Assembly: GCA_005883865.1 (NCBI GenBank)
Contig: VBAO01000043.1
Span: 1 to 7,182, forward strand
Direction: 5' to 3'
Length of the DNA: 7,182 nucleotides
From: Candidatus Segetimicrobium genomatis
GTDB taxonomy: Bacteria; Sysuimicrobiota; Sysuimicrobiia; Sysuimicrobiales; Segetimicrobiaceae
Below are positions 1-5,863 of the stretch, one piece after another; position 1 is the stretch's first letter, and each line of letters opens with the position of its first letter. The notes beneath the pieces are model-generated. The model was not told the DNA's origin. It searched no databases and saw nothing but the letters and a program-made list of their open reading frames with translations. The position numbers and the translations under genes were made by a program.

Positions 1-287
1 TGGCCGCCGAGCCACTGATGCAGCGCCGCGTCGGCGAGCTGCTCGAGCGTTGGGAATGCGGCGGCCTGGGTGCACCGCGCGACGCTCGGGTTGATCAGCG
101 CCGGGTTCCCGTACACGGCGCCGGCTGCATCCGCGATGCCCGCGGCGTAGCCTGCGCGGAACCCCTGGCTGTACGTGTCGGCGCTCGAGAAGAACTGGGC
201 CAACTGGTCTCTCGTGATCACGGCGGCCGAGGCCGCAACGCTCGCTCCGAAGACGATCGCGCCGGCCAGCACCGCTATGCGTCGCAT
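1..287 (-). CDS. Small exported protein, N-terminal part (runs off left edge); possibly Rap1a/Tai-like
   Basis: The reverse strand reads openly from an ATG at 287 to the window edge: 95 codons plus two bases, with no stop. The protein starts with a typical Sec signal peptide: MRR, a hydrophobic run over residues 4-18, and a likely cleavage site after Ala-Ser-Ala (residues 19-21). The mature part has a GYAAGIADA segment (residues 47-55), a single Cys at 72 and an amphipathic LEQLADAALHQWL stretch (81-93). That order (Gly-Tyr-x-x-Gly-x-x-Asp-Ala, then Cys, then a helix with QL) resembles the small periplasmic Rap1a/Tai family, but I cannot verify this and the C terminus is missing. The start at 287 is preferred over the ATG at 293, because the Shine-Dalgarno site (300-296) sits 8 nt from 287 but only 2 nt from 293. 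The gene is divergent from hpt. Its export is well supported; its function is unknown. Confidence 0.7.
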   Translation of the reverse strand, partial: MRRIAVLAGAIVFGASVAASAAVITRDQLAQFFSSADTYSQGFRAGYAAGIADAAGAVYGNPALINPSVARCTQAAAFPTLEQLADAALHQWLGG

Positions 288-291
288 CGCC

Positions 292-300
292 ATCACCTCC
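292..300 (-). promoter_or_regulatory. Strong ribosome binding site of the leftward exported-protein gene
   Basis: On the minus strand GGAGGTGAT (300 down to 292) is an uninterrupted 9-base complement to the usual 16S rRNA 3' tail. The GGAGG core ends 8 nt before the ATG at 287. The upstream ATG at 293 lies inside this motif, so it is an unlikely start. Confidence 0.7.
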
Positions 301-302
301 GT

Positions 303-331
303 TTGACACCCTTTCGGCTCCATACTATAAT
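303..331 (+). promoter_or_regulatory. Sigma-70-type promoter of the hpt-gua operon with perfect consensus hexamers
   Basis: TTGACA (303-308) and TATAAT (326-331) are separated by exactly 17 bp, so both hexamers and the spacer match the housekeeping sigma consensus exactly. This lies in otherwise GC-rich DNA, just upstream of hpt. Transcription should start near A338/A339, leaving a leader of about 75 nt before the hpt GTG at 413. It is the only clear promoter in the window, and the genes to its right are packed too tightly for other obvious ones, so it probably drives the whole five-gene set. Confidence 0.85.
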
Positions 332-354
332 GCCCACAACTACCCGGGCGTGGA

Positions 355-379
355 GCTCCTCGCCGAATGATCGAGGAGC
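355..379 (+). other. Perfect 8-bp hairpin in the hpt operon leader
   Basis: GCTCCTCG (355-362) and CGAGGAGC (372-379) are perfect inverted repeats around a 9-nt loop (363-371). They lie about 16 nt downstream of the predicted transcription start. A weaker outer pairing of CCCGG (343-347) with CCGGG (387-391) could enclose it. There is no following T tract, so it does not look like an intrinsic terminator. It could be a 5' mRNA-stabilising stem, a protein-binding site or part of an attenuator. The DNA sequence shows the pairing; any role is inference. Confidence 0.45.
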
Positions 380-397
380 AGGCTTACCGGGCGCCGC

Positions 398-403
398 GGA
401 GGG
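398..403 (+). promoter_or_regulatory. Ribosome binding site of hpt
   Basis: GGAGGG at 398-403 lies 9 nt before the GTG at 413. In that frame the nearest upstream stop is the TGA at 368-370, and no ATG, GTG or TTG lies between it and 413. This supports GTG 413 as the start. The TTG codons at 419 and 422 are less well spaced. Confidence 0.6.
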
Positions 404-412
404 CCCCGCCGA

Positions 413-1027
413 GTGGGGTTGTTGGACGATGTCGCCGACGTGTTGATCCGCGAGGACGAGCTTCGGGCTCGCGTCGCGGATCTCGGCGGGCAGATCAGCA
501 CGGATTACGACGGCAAGACTCCCCTCCTCGTTGGCATCCTGAACGGCGCCTCGATCTTCCTCTCCGATCTGATCCGTCACATCACGATCCCGTGCGTGTT
601 GGATTTCATGGCCACGAGCTCCTACGCGACCGGCACCGAGACCTCGGGGATCGTGCGCATCCTCAAGGATCTGGACCAGTCGATCGAAGGCCGCCACGTG
701 TTGATCGTCGACGACATCATCGACACCGGGTACACGATGGACTACCTCCTGGAGACCCTCAAGGCCCGGTATCCTGCGAGCCTGCGGGTCTGCGCCCTCC
801 TCGACAAGATCAGCCGCCGGCGCCGTCATGTGCCGATCGACTACCGGGGGTTCGAGATCCCCGACCGGTTCGTCGTGGGCTATGGGTTGGACTACTGCGG
901 GATCTACCGCAACCTGCCGTTCGTCTGCATCCTGAAGCCCGAGGCGTACCAGGAACGCTGCGAAGGAGGTGACCCCCGTGGAGTTCATCGGCAGGGGCCG
1001 GGCCGCGCGCCGGACCTACGGATTTGA
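413..1027 (+). CDS. hpt: Hypoxanthine(-guanine) phosphoribosyltransferase
   Basis: This cytoplasmic purine-salvage enzyme transfers the phosphoribosyl group of PRPP to hypoxanthine or guanine, giving IMP or GMP. The 204-residue product matches the family from end to end: VGILNGASIFLSDLIR near the N terminus (40-55), DFMATSSY (64-71), SGIVRILKDLD (78-88), the PRPP-binding VLIVDDIIDTGYT (96-108), LLDKISRRR (129-137), DYRGFEIPDRFVVGYGLDY (143-161) and YRNLPFVCILKPEAY (165-179). Family members normally end right after this last motif at about 175-185 residues. Here some 24 extra residues follow, and most of them are encoded in the overlap with guaB3 (978-1027), so the tail is probably not conserved. 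The gene starts at GTG with a good ribosome binding site and is first in the operon. Its IMP product is the substrate of the next gene. Confidence 0.93.
   Translation: MGLLDDVADVLIREDELRARVADLGGQISTDYDGKTPLLVGILNGASIFLSDLIRHITIPCVLDFMATSSYATGTETSGIVRILKDLDQSIEGRHVLIVDDIIDTGYTMDYLLETLKARYPASLRVCALLDKISRRRRHVPIDYRGFEIPDRFVVGYGLDYCGIYRNLPFVCILKPEAYQERCEGGDPRGVHRQGPGRAPDLRI
963..972 (+). promoter_or_regulatory. Full-length Shine-Dalgarno site of guaB3 inside hpt
   Basis: AAGGAGGTGA at 963-972 is a perfect 10-base complement of the standard 16S rRNA 3' end, and it lies within the hpt reading frame. The AGGAGG core ends 8 nt before GTG 978, ideal spacing. The alternative GTG at 969 is part of the site itself. 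This fixes the guaB3 start at 978. Confidence 0.8.
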
Positions 1028-2135
1028 CGAGATCGCCCTGGTCCCGGCGTCCTCGACGGTCGACCCCGCCGACGTCGATCTGTCGTGGCGCGTCGGGGAC
1101 CGGACCTTTGCCCTGCCGATCGTCGCCTCGGCGATGGACAGCGTGGTGGATGTGCCGGCCGCCATCGCCATCTCCCGGCTCGGCGGCATGGCCGTGCTCA
1201 ACCTGGAGGGCCTCCAGACCCGCTATCCGGATCCCCGAGGCCTCCTCGACCGGCTCGCGGAGGCGACCGGCGACCAGGTGGTCGGCCTCATGCAGGAGGT
1301 GTACCGCTCACCCGTCAAGGACGACCTGGTCGCGCGCCGGATCGCGGAGATTCGCGACGGCGGAGGGGTGCCGGTGGTCTCCGCCACCCCTGCGTCCGCC
1401 GGCCGGCTCGGCCCCCTCGCCGCCCGGGCGGGTGCGGCGCTCCTGCTGGTGCAGTCCACGGTCATCACCGAGCAGCACCGGAGCGAGCGCGGCCAGGCGC
1501 TGTCGCTGCGGGAACTGACCGCGAGCACGGACATCCCGGTCATGGCCGGCAACTGCGTGTCCTACGAGGCGGCCCTCCAATTGTTCGAGGCGGGGGTCGC
1601 CGCGCTGTTCGTCGGGGTGGGCCCGGGGGCGGCGTGTACCAGCCGGAAGGTCCTCGGCGTCGGCGTCGCGCAGGCCACGGCGATCGTGGACGTGGCGGCC
1701 GCGCGCGCGGAGTTCGAGCGGCGGACCGGCCGGTACGTGCCGATCGTCGCCGATGGAGGGATCGGCGTCGGGGGGGATATCGCGAAGGCGATCGCGTGCG
1801 GGGCGGATGCGGTGATGGTCGGCAGCCTCCTCGCGCGGGCCGAGGAGGCGCCCGGCCGGGGATTCCACTGGGGCATGGCGACCCCGCACGCGGCGCTCCC
1901 GCGCGGGACGCGGGTGCGGGTCGGCACCACCGGTACCTTGCGCGACATCTTGTTCGGCCCCGCGAGGGTCGACGACGGGTCCCAGAATCTGGTCGAGGCG
2001 CTGCGCACCGCGATGGGGATGTGCGGCGCGCGAACGCTTCGCCAAATGCAGCAGGCCGAGATCATCATCGCCCCCGCGCTTCCGACCGAGGGGAAGACGC
2101 TGCAAATCGCCCAGCGGGTCGGCCAGGGGCGCTGA
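978..2135 (+). CDS. guaB3: GuaB3-family IMP dehydrogenase (no CBS domains)
   Basis: This enzyme oxidises IMP to XMP with NAD+, the committed step to GMP, in the cytoplasm. The 385-residue product is a single TIM barrel. It opens with GRGRAARRTYGFDEIALVP (5-23), then has SAMDSV (51-56), NLEGLQTRY (75-83) and GNCVSYEAA (191-199). The catalytic loop GVGPGAACTSR (213-223) carries the nucleophilic Cys220, and VADGGI (257-262) supplies the phosphate-site Asp. The C-terminal half contains GFHWGMATP (295-303), LPRGTRVRVGTTGT (307-320) and MQQAEIIIAPALPTEGK (357-373). These match what I recall of cyanobacterial GuaB3 closely, and differ from canonical GuaB: no CBS pair is inserted after residue 80, and the RVPYKG flap motif is absent. 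The actinobacterial GuaB3 I recall lacks the Cys loop; this one keeps it, so it is probably active. It overlaps hpt by 50 nt and is followed by guaA, which uses its product. Confidence 0.92.
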   Translation: MEFIGRGRAARRTYGFDEIALVPASSTVDPADVDLSWRVGDRTFALPIVASAMDSVVDVPAAIAISRLGGMAVLNLEGLQTRYPDPRGLLDRLAEATGDQVVGLMQEVYRSPVKDDLVARRIAEIRDGGGVPVVSATPASAGRLGPLAARAGAALLLVQSTVITEQHRSERGQALSLRELTASTDIPVMAGNCVSYEAALQLFEAGVAALFVGVGPGAACTSRKVLGVGVAQATAIVDVAAARAEFERRTGRYVPIVADGGIGVGGDIAKAIACGADAVMVGSLLARAEEAPGRGFHWGMATPHAALPRGTRVRVGTTGTLRDILFGPARVDDGSQNLVEALRTAMGMCGARTLRQMQQAEIIIAPALPTEGKTLQIAQRVGQGR

Positions 2136-2139
2136 GATG
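2125..2139 (+). promoter_or_regulatory. Apparent guaA ribosome binding site and ATG, out of frame with GuaA
   Basis: AGGGG (2125-2129) lies 7 nt before ATG 2137-2139, which follows the guaB3 stop (2133-2135) by one base. This is a normal coupled-start layout. However, the frame opened here gives only Met-Thr-Arg-Thr-Leu-Ala before a TGA at 2155-2157. The conserved GuaA frame is offset by one base, so this looks like the original guaA start separated from its gene by a single-base loss. Confidence 0.5.
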
Positions 2140-2153
2140 ACCCGGACCCTCGC

Positions 2154-3683
2154 CTGATCGTCGTTCTGGACTTCGGGGCGCAGTACAGCCAGTTGATCGC
2201 CCGGCGGGTGCGCGAGCTGCACGTGTACAGCCTGATCCTGCCGTACGACACGGGGCTGGCGGACCTGCTGGCGCTCCGGCCGAAGGGGATCATCCTCTCG
2301 GGCGGTCCGGCCAGCGTCTACGCGCCGGGGGCGCCCCGGTGCCATCCGGGGTTGTTTGCCGCGGATGTGCCGATCCTGGGGATCTGCTACGGCATGCAGC
2401 TCATGGCGCACGATCTCGGCGGGCGCACCGGACCGTCGGCGCGCAAGGAGTACGGTCGGACCCGGCTGTTCGTCGACGAGGGAGAAGGTCCGGGGGCGAT
2501 GTTCCACGGTCTGGAGCGCCGCCTGCTGTGCTGGATGAGCCATGGGGACTCGGTCCTCCAGCTCCCGCCGGGGTTCGAGACGCTCGCCCACTCCGACCAC
2601 AGCCCCCACGCGGCGATCGCGGATCGCGCGCGCCGGTTGTACGGGTTGCAGTTTCACCCCGAAGTCTCCCACACTCCGTGGGGGACCGAGGTGCTCCGCA
2701 ACTTCCTCTACCAGGTCTGCGGCTGCTCCGGATCGTGGTCGATGACGTCCTTCGTCGAGCAGGCGGTCGGCGAGATCCGCGAGCAGATCGGAGATGCGCG
2801 GGCCATCTGCGCCCTCTCCGGAGGGGTGGACTCCGCCGCGGCGGCCGGGCTCGTGCTCCGGGCGATCGGGGAGCGGTTGACCTGCGTCTTCGTGGACCAC
2901 GGCCTGCTGCGGAGCGGGGAGGTCGAGCAGGTCGTGGCGGTGTTCCGCGACCACTTCGGGGCGCCGCTCGTTCACGTGGACGCGCGGCGCCGGTTCCTGG
3001 ACCGGCTGGCGGGGGTGGAGGACCCTGAAGCGAAGCGGAACATCATCGGCAACGAGTTCATCACCGTCTTCGCGGAGGAGGCCGTCCGGCTCGGCCGGCC
3101 CGGGATCCTGGTCCAGGGCACCCTGTACCCGGACGTCATCGAGAGCGGAACCCGGACGGCGGCGCGGATCAAGACCCACCACAACGTCGGGGGGCTCCCC
3201 GCGGCGATGCCCTTTCGATTGGTCGAGCCGCTCCGGACCCTGTTCAAGGACGAGGTCCGCCTCGTCGCCCGCGCGCTCGGACTTCCCGAGGAGATGGTGT
3301 GGCGGCACCCGTTTCCGGGTCCCGGGCTCGCCATCCGCGTCCTGGGGCAGGTCACCGAAGAGCGCCTCGCGACCCTCCGCCAGGCGGACGCGATCATCAC
3401 CGAGGAGATCCGCCAGAGCGGTCTCGGCCGGGATGTGTGGCAGGCGTTTGGCGTGCTCCTCCCGGTCCGGAGCGTGGGCGTCGCCGGGGACGCCCGAACC
3501 TACGGCCACGTCGTGGCCGTCCGCGCCGTCACGAGCGAGGACGGGATGACCGCGGATTGGGCGCGGCTTCCCGCGGACCTGCTCGAGACGATCAGCAACC
3601 GCATCACCGGTGAGGTCCCGGGCGTCAGCCGGGTGGTCTACGACATCAGCAGCAAGCCCCCTGCGACAATCGAGTGGGAATGA
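2154..3683 (+). CDS. guaA: GMP synthase (glutamine-hydrolysing); start codon missing or frameshifted
   Basis: GuaA converts XMP to GMP using glutamine and ATP. Conserved sequence begins at codon 2154 with LIVVLDFGAQYSQLIARRV, the usual N terminus of the class I amidotransferase domain. Counting from there, the domain has the nucleophile Cys78 in GICYGMQ, and His168/Glu170 in FHPEVSHT. The ATP pyrophosphatase domain follows with P-loop SGGVDS (222-227), then KTHHNVGGLP and HPFPGPGLAIRVLG. The C-terminal XMP/dimerisation domain ends canonically in DISSKPPATIEWE. All three domains are full length. The oddity is the start: the in-frame stretch after the upstream TGA (2133-2135) has no ATG, GTG or TTG before 2193. 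TTG 2193 would delete the first beta strand and DFGAQYSQ. Either CTG 2154 is used, or one base is missing between 2140 and 2154 and the true start is ATG 2137. The stop overlaps pcrA's ATG (ATGA). Confidence 0.93.
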   Translation: MIVVLDFGAQYSQLIARRVRELHVYSLILPYDTGLADLLALRPKGIILSGGPASVYAPGAPRCHPGLFAADVPILGICYGMQLMAHDLGGRTGPSARKEYGRTRLFVDEGEGPGAMFHGLERRLLCWMSHGDSVLQLPPGFETLAHSDHSPHAAIADRARRLYGLQFHPEVSHTPWGTEVLRNFLYQVCGCSGSWSMTSFVEQAVGEIREQIGDARAICALSGGVDSAAAAGLVLRAIGERLTCVFVDHGLLRSGEVEQVVAVFRDHFGAPLVHVDARRRFLDRLAGVEDPEAKRNIIGNEFITVFAEEAVRLGRPGILVQGTLYPDVIESGTRTAARIKTHHNVGGLPAAMPFRLVEPLRTLFKDEVRLVARALGLPEEMVWRHPFPGPGLAIRVLGQVTEERLATLRQADAIITEEIRQSGLGRDVWQAFGVLLPVRSVGVAGDARTYGHVVAVRAVTSEDGMTADWARLPADLLETISNRITGEVPGVSRVVYDISSKPPATIEWE

Positions 3684-5863
3684 TCTCATCCACCCCCGCC
3701 CCGGGGCCGATCCCCGAGATCGACGCGCTCCTCAACCCCGCCCAACGTGAGGCGGTCCACCACGGAGACGGGCCGCTCCTCGTGCTGGCCGGCGCCGGCT
3801 CCGGCAAGACCCGGGTCCTGACCTACCGGATCGCCGCGCTGATCCAGGGCCGGGGCGTCCCGCCGCAGCGGATCCTGGCGGTGACGTTCACCAACAAGGC
3901 GGCCGGGGAAATGCGCGCGCGGGTGGAGCGCCTCGTCGGTCCCCCGGTCGCCCGCGCCGTGTGGATGGGGACGTTCCACGCCGTCTGCAGCCGGATCCTC
4001 CGCCGGTCGGGAGCGCCGATCGGGGTCGATCCCCGGTTCCTCATCTACGATACCGAGGACCAGCGGTCGCTCCTGCGCGAGGTGATGCGCGCGCTCGACG
4101 TGGACGACCGGCTGTTCCCCCCGGCGGCCGTGCTGGCCGCGATCGGCCGCGCCAAGAACGAGCTGATCGACCACCCGGCGCTCGCCGCCCGCGCGGAGAC
4201 CTCCCGCGACGAGGTGATCGCCAGGCTCTACGCCGGCTACCAGCGGCGGCTGGATGAGTGCCGCGCGCTCGACTTCGACGACCTGCTCATGCGGGCGGTC
4301 CACCTCGTTCGCGAGCACCCGGAGACGCTCGCCGAGTACCAGGACCGGTTCCGCCACATCCTGGTCGACGAGTACCAGGACACCAACCACGCGCAGTACA
4401 CCCTCCTGAGCCTGCTCGCCCGCCGGCACCGGAACGTGTGTGTCGTCGGGGACGACGACCAGGCGATCTACCGGTGGCGCGGGGCCGACGTCCGGAACAT
4501 CCTCGAGTTCGAGCGGGATTACCCGGACGCCCGGGTCGTCAAGCTCGAGCAGAACTATCGTTCCACCCGCCGCATCCTCGACGCCGCCGGCGCACTCGTG
4601 CGCCACAACCCCCACCGGCACACGAAGGTCCTGTGGACGGAGAACGCGGAGGGCGAGCCGGTCACGCTCTTCGAGGCGTTCGACGGGTACGACGAAGCCC
4701 GGTACGTGGGCGACCTGATCCGGGCCCACCGCGCCGGGGGAGGCCACGCGGGCGAGATCGCGGTCCTCTACCGGACGAACGCCCAGTCCCGGCAGTTCGA
4801 GGAGATGTTCCTGCGGGTCGGGATCCCCTACCAGATCGTCGGCGCGCTTCGGTTCTACGAACGGGCGGAGATCAAGGATCTCCTGGCCTACCTCCGCCTC
4901 GCCTTCAACCAGACCGACGACCCGAGCCTCAGGCGGGTCCTGAATGTCCCGCGCCGCGGGATCGGAGACGGCACCCTGCGCCGGATCGAGGCCTGGGCGC
5001 AGGCGCAGGGGACCACGTTGTGGGAGGGGCTCCGCCGCGCCGGCGACGCCGGGGTGGGGCCGCAGCCCCAGCGGGCGATCGCGGAGTTCGTCGGGCTCGT
5101 GGACGATCTGGCGAAGTACGCCGCCGATCATTCGGCGCGGGAGGTGCTCGTCCGCGCGATCGACGCGAGCGGGTACCGGCGGATGCTCGAAGCGGAAGGG
5201 ACGGACGAGGCCTACGGCAGGATCGAAAACCTCGACGAGTTGAGCGCGGTCGCGGAGGAGGTCGAGGTGGTGAGCGGGGAAGGGACGCTCGAAGCGTTCC
5301 TCGAGCACTTGGCGCTCATCACCGACGTGGATACCTGGCAGGAGCGGGCCGACCGGGTCACGCTGATGACCCTCCACAGCGCCAAGGGGCTGGAGTTCCC
5401 GGTGGTCGTGCTGGCCGGCCTGGAGGAGGGGCTCTTTCCCCATGTCCGCTCGCTGGAGGAGGAGGCCGGCGTGGAAGAGGAGCGCCGGCTCTGCTACGTG
5501 GGGATGACCCGGGCGCAGCAGCGCCTCGTCCTCACCTACGCCCATCAGCGGGCCGCGTTCGGCACCTCCCGCCCCGGCCTCCCGTCGCGCTTTTTGGCGG
5601 AGATCCCGGCCGAGATGCTCGTCCGCACCGCCACGCAGAAGACCTCGACCGGCGACTGGCCCGACGAGGACCGGCCGGTGCCGGACGTGGCCGCGGGCGA
5701 TCTCGTGCGGCACAAGACCTTCGGCGCGGGGCGGGTGCTCGAGGTGGACGGGGAGGGCCCGCGGGCGATCATCACGGTGCGGTTCGACGGCGCCGGAACG
5801 AAGCGGCTGGCGCTGGGATACGCCCCGCTCGAGGTCGTGCGGGGAGGGAGCGTCGCCCCGTGA
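3680..5863 (+). CDS. pcrA: ATP-dependent DNA helicase, PcrA/UvrD type (superfamily 1A)
   Basis: PcrA/UvrD unwinds DNA 3' to 5' in mismatch and nucleotide excision repair, replication restart and clearing of stalled RNA polymerase. The 727-residue product is full length and has every SF1A motif: Q motif LNPAQREAV (18-26), Walker A AGAGSGKT (37-44), FTNKAAGEM, GTFHAVCSRIL, Walker B region LVDEYQDT (228-235), GDDDQAIYRWRG (257-268), QNYRS, VTLMTLHSAKGLEFP (560-574) and YVGMTR (606-611). A C-terminal tudor-like domain (about 670-722; GDLVRHKTFGAGRVLEV) is the segment PcrA/UvrD proteins use to bind RNA polymerase. I chose ATG 3680, which forms an ATGA overlap with the guaA stop, over GTG 3674. No strong Shine-Dalgarno site is visible, so translation probably depends on ribosomes finishing guaA. 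Rep or UvrD2 are less likely given the tudor tail. Confidence 0.95.
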   Translation: MISSTPAPGPIPEIDALLNPAQREAVHHGDGPLLVLAGAGSGKTRVLTYRIAALIQGRGVPPQRILAVTFTNKAAGEMRARVERLVGPPVARAVWMGTFHAVCSRILRRSGAPIGVDPRFLIYDTEDQRSLLREVMRALDVDDRLFPPAAVLAAIGRAKNELIDHPALAARAETSRDEVIARLYAGYQRRLDECRALDFDDLLMRAVHLVREHPETLAEYQDRFRHILVDEYQDTNHAQYTLLSLLARRHRNVCVVGDDDQAIYRWRGADVRNILEFERDYPDARVVKLEQNYRSTRRILDAAGALVRHNPHRHTKVLWTENAEGEPVTLFEAFDGYDEARYVGDLIRAHRAGGGHAGEIAVLYRTNAQSRQFEEMFLRVGIPYQIVGALRFYERAEIKDLLAYLRLAFNQTDDPSLRRVLNVPRRGIGDGTLRRIEAWAQAQGTTLWEGLRRAGDAGVGPQPQRAIAEFVGLVDDLAKYAADHSAREVLVRAIDASGYRRMLEAEGTDEAYGRIENLDELSAVAEEVEVVSGEGTLEAFLEHLALITDVDTWQERADRVTLMTLHSAKGLEFPVVVLAGLEEGLFPHVRSLEEEAGVEEERRLCYVGMTRAQQRLVLTYAHQRAAFGTSRPGLPSRFLAEIPAEMLVRTATQKTSTGDWPDEDRPVPDVAAGDLVRHKTFGAGRVLEVDGEGPRAIITVRFDGAGTKRLALGYAPLEVVRGGSVAP
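5846..5850 (+). promoter_or_regulatory. Ribosome binding site of the solute-binding protein gene
   Basis: GGGAG (5846-5850), within a purine-rich GGGGAGGGAG run at 5841-5850 inside the end of pcrA, lies 9 nt before GTG 5860. With the GTGA stop-start overlap this supports GTG 5860 as the start. Confidence 0.5.

Noticed and set aside
355..385. Intrinsic terminator
   Set aside because: The stem is clear but no run of T follows it, and it lies between a strong promoter and its first gene.
338..412. Guanine/purine riboswitch in the hpt leader
   Set aside because: The leader lacks the conserved three-way-junction core and loop sequences of the purine riboswitch. Only a simple hairpin is visible.
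18..446. A plus-strand open frame over the left edge
   Set aside because: It runs through the opposite-strand signal-peptide gene, the consensus promoter and the hpt start, and its product is Arg-rich and unlike any family.
969..971. GTG 969 as the guaB3 start
   Set aside because: It lies inside the perfect Shine-Dalgarno sequence. GTG 978 has ideal spacing, and its product starts like other GuaB3 proteins.
367..972. An ATG-started plus-strand frame overlapping all of hpt
   Set aside because: Its product is Arg/Pro-rich with no motif. The frame starting at 413 gives textbook Hpt. The ATG at 367 is in the hairpin loop without a good ribosome binding site.
293..988. A minus-strand open frame antisense to hpt
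   Set aside because: hpt on the plus strand is unmistakable. The antisense product has no family features.
2140..2157. Programmed -1 frameshift at the start of guaA
   Set aside because: A -1 shift at GCC would join the frames, but there is no X-XXY-YYZ slippery heptamer and no obvious stimulatory element. A missing base or non-standard start is simpler.
2193..2195. TTG 2193 as the guaA start
   Set aside because: It is the first conventional start codon in frame but would remove the conserved LIVVLDFGAQYSQ segment, whose coding sequence is plainly present upstream.
1308..3689. A 793-codon minus-strand open frame antisense to guaB3 and guaA
   Set aside because: It is Arg/Pro/Ala/Asp-rich with no recognisable domain and mirrors the high-GC codon usage of two well-identified plus-strand genes.
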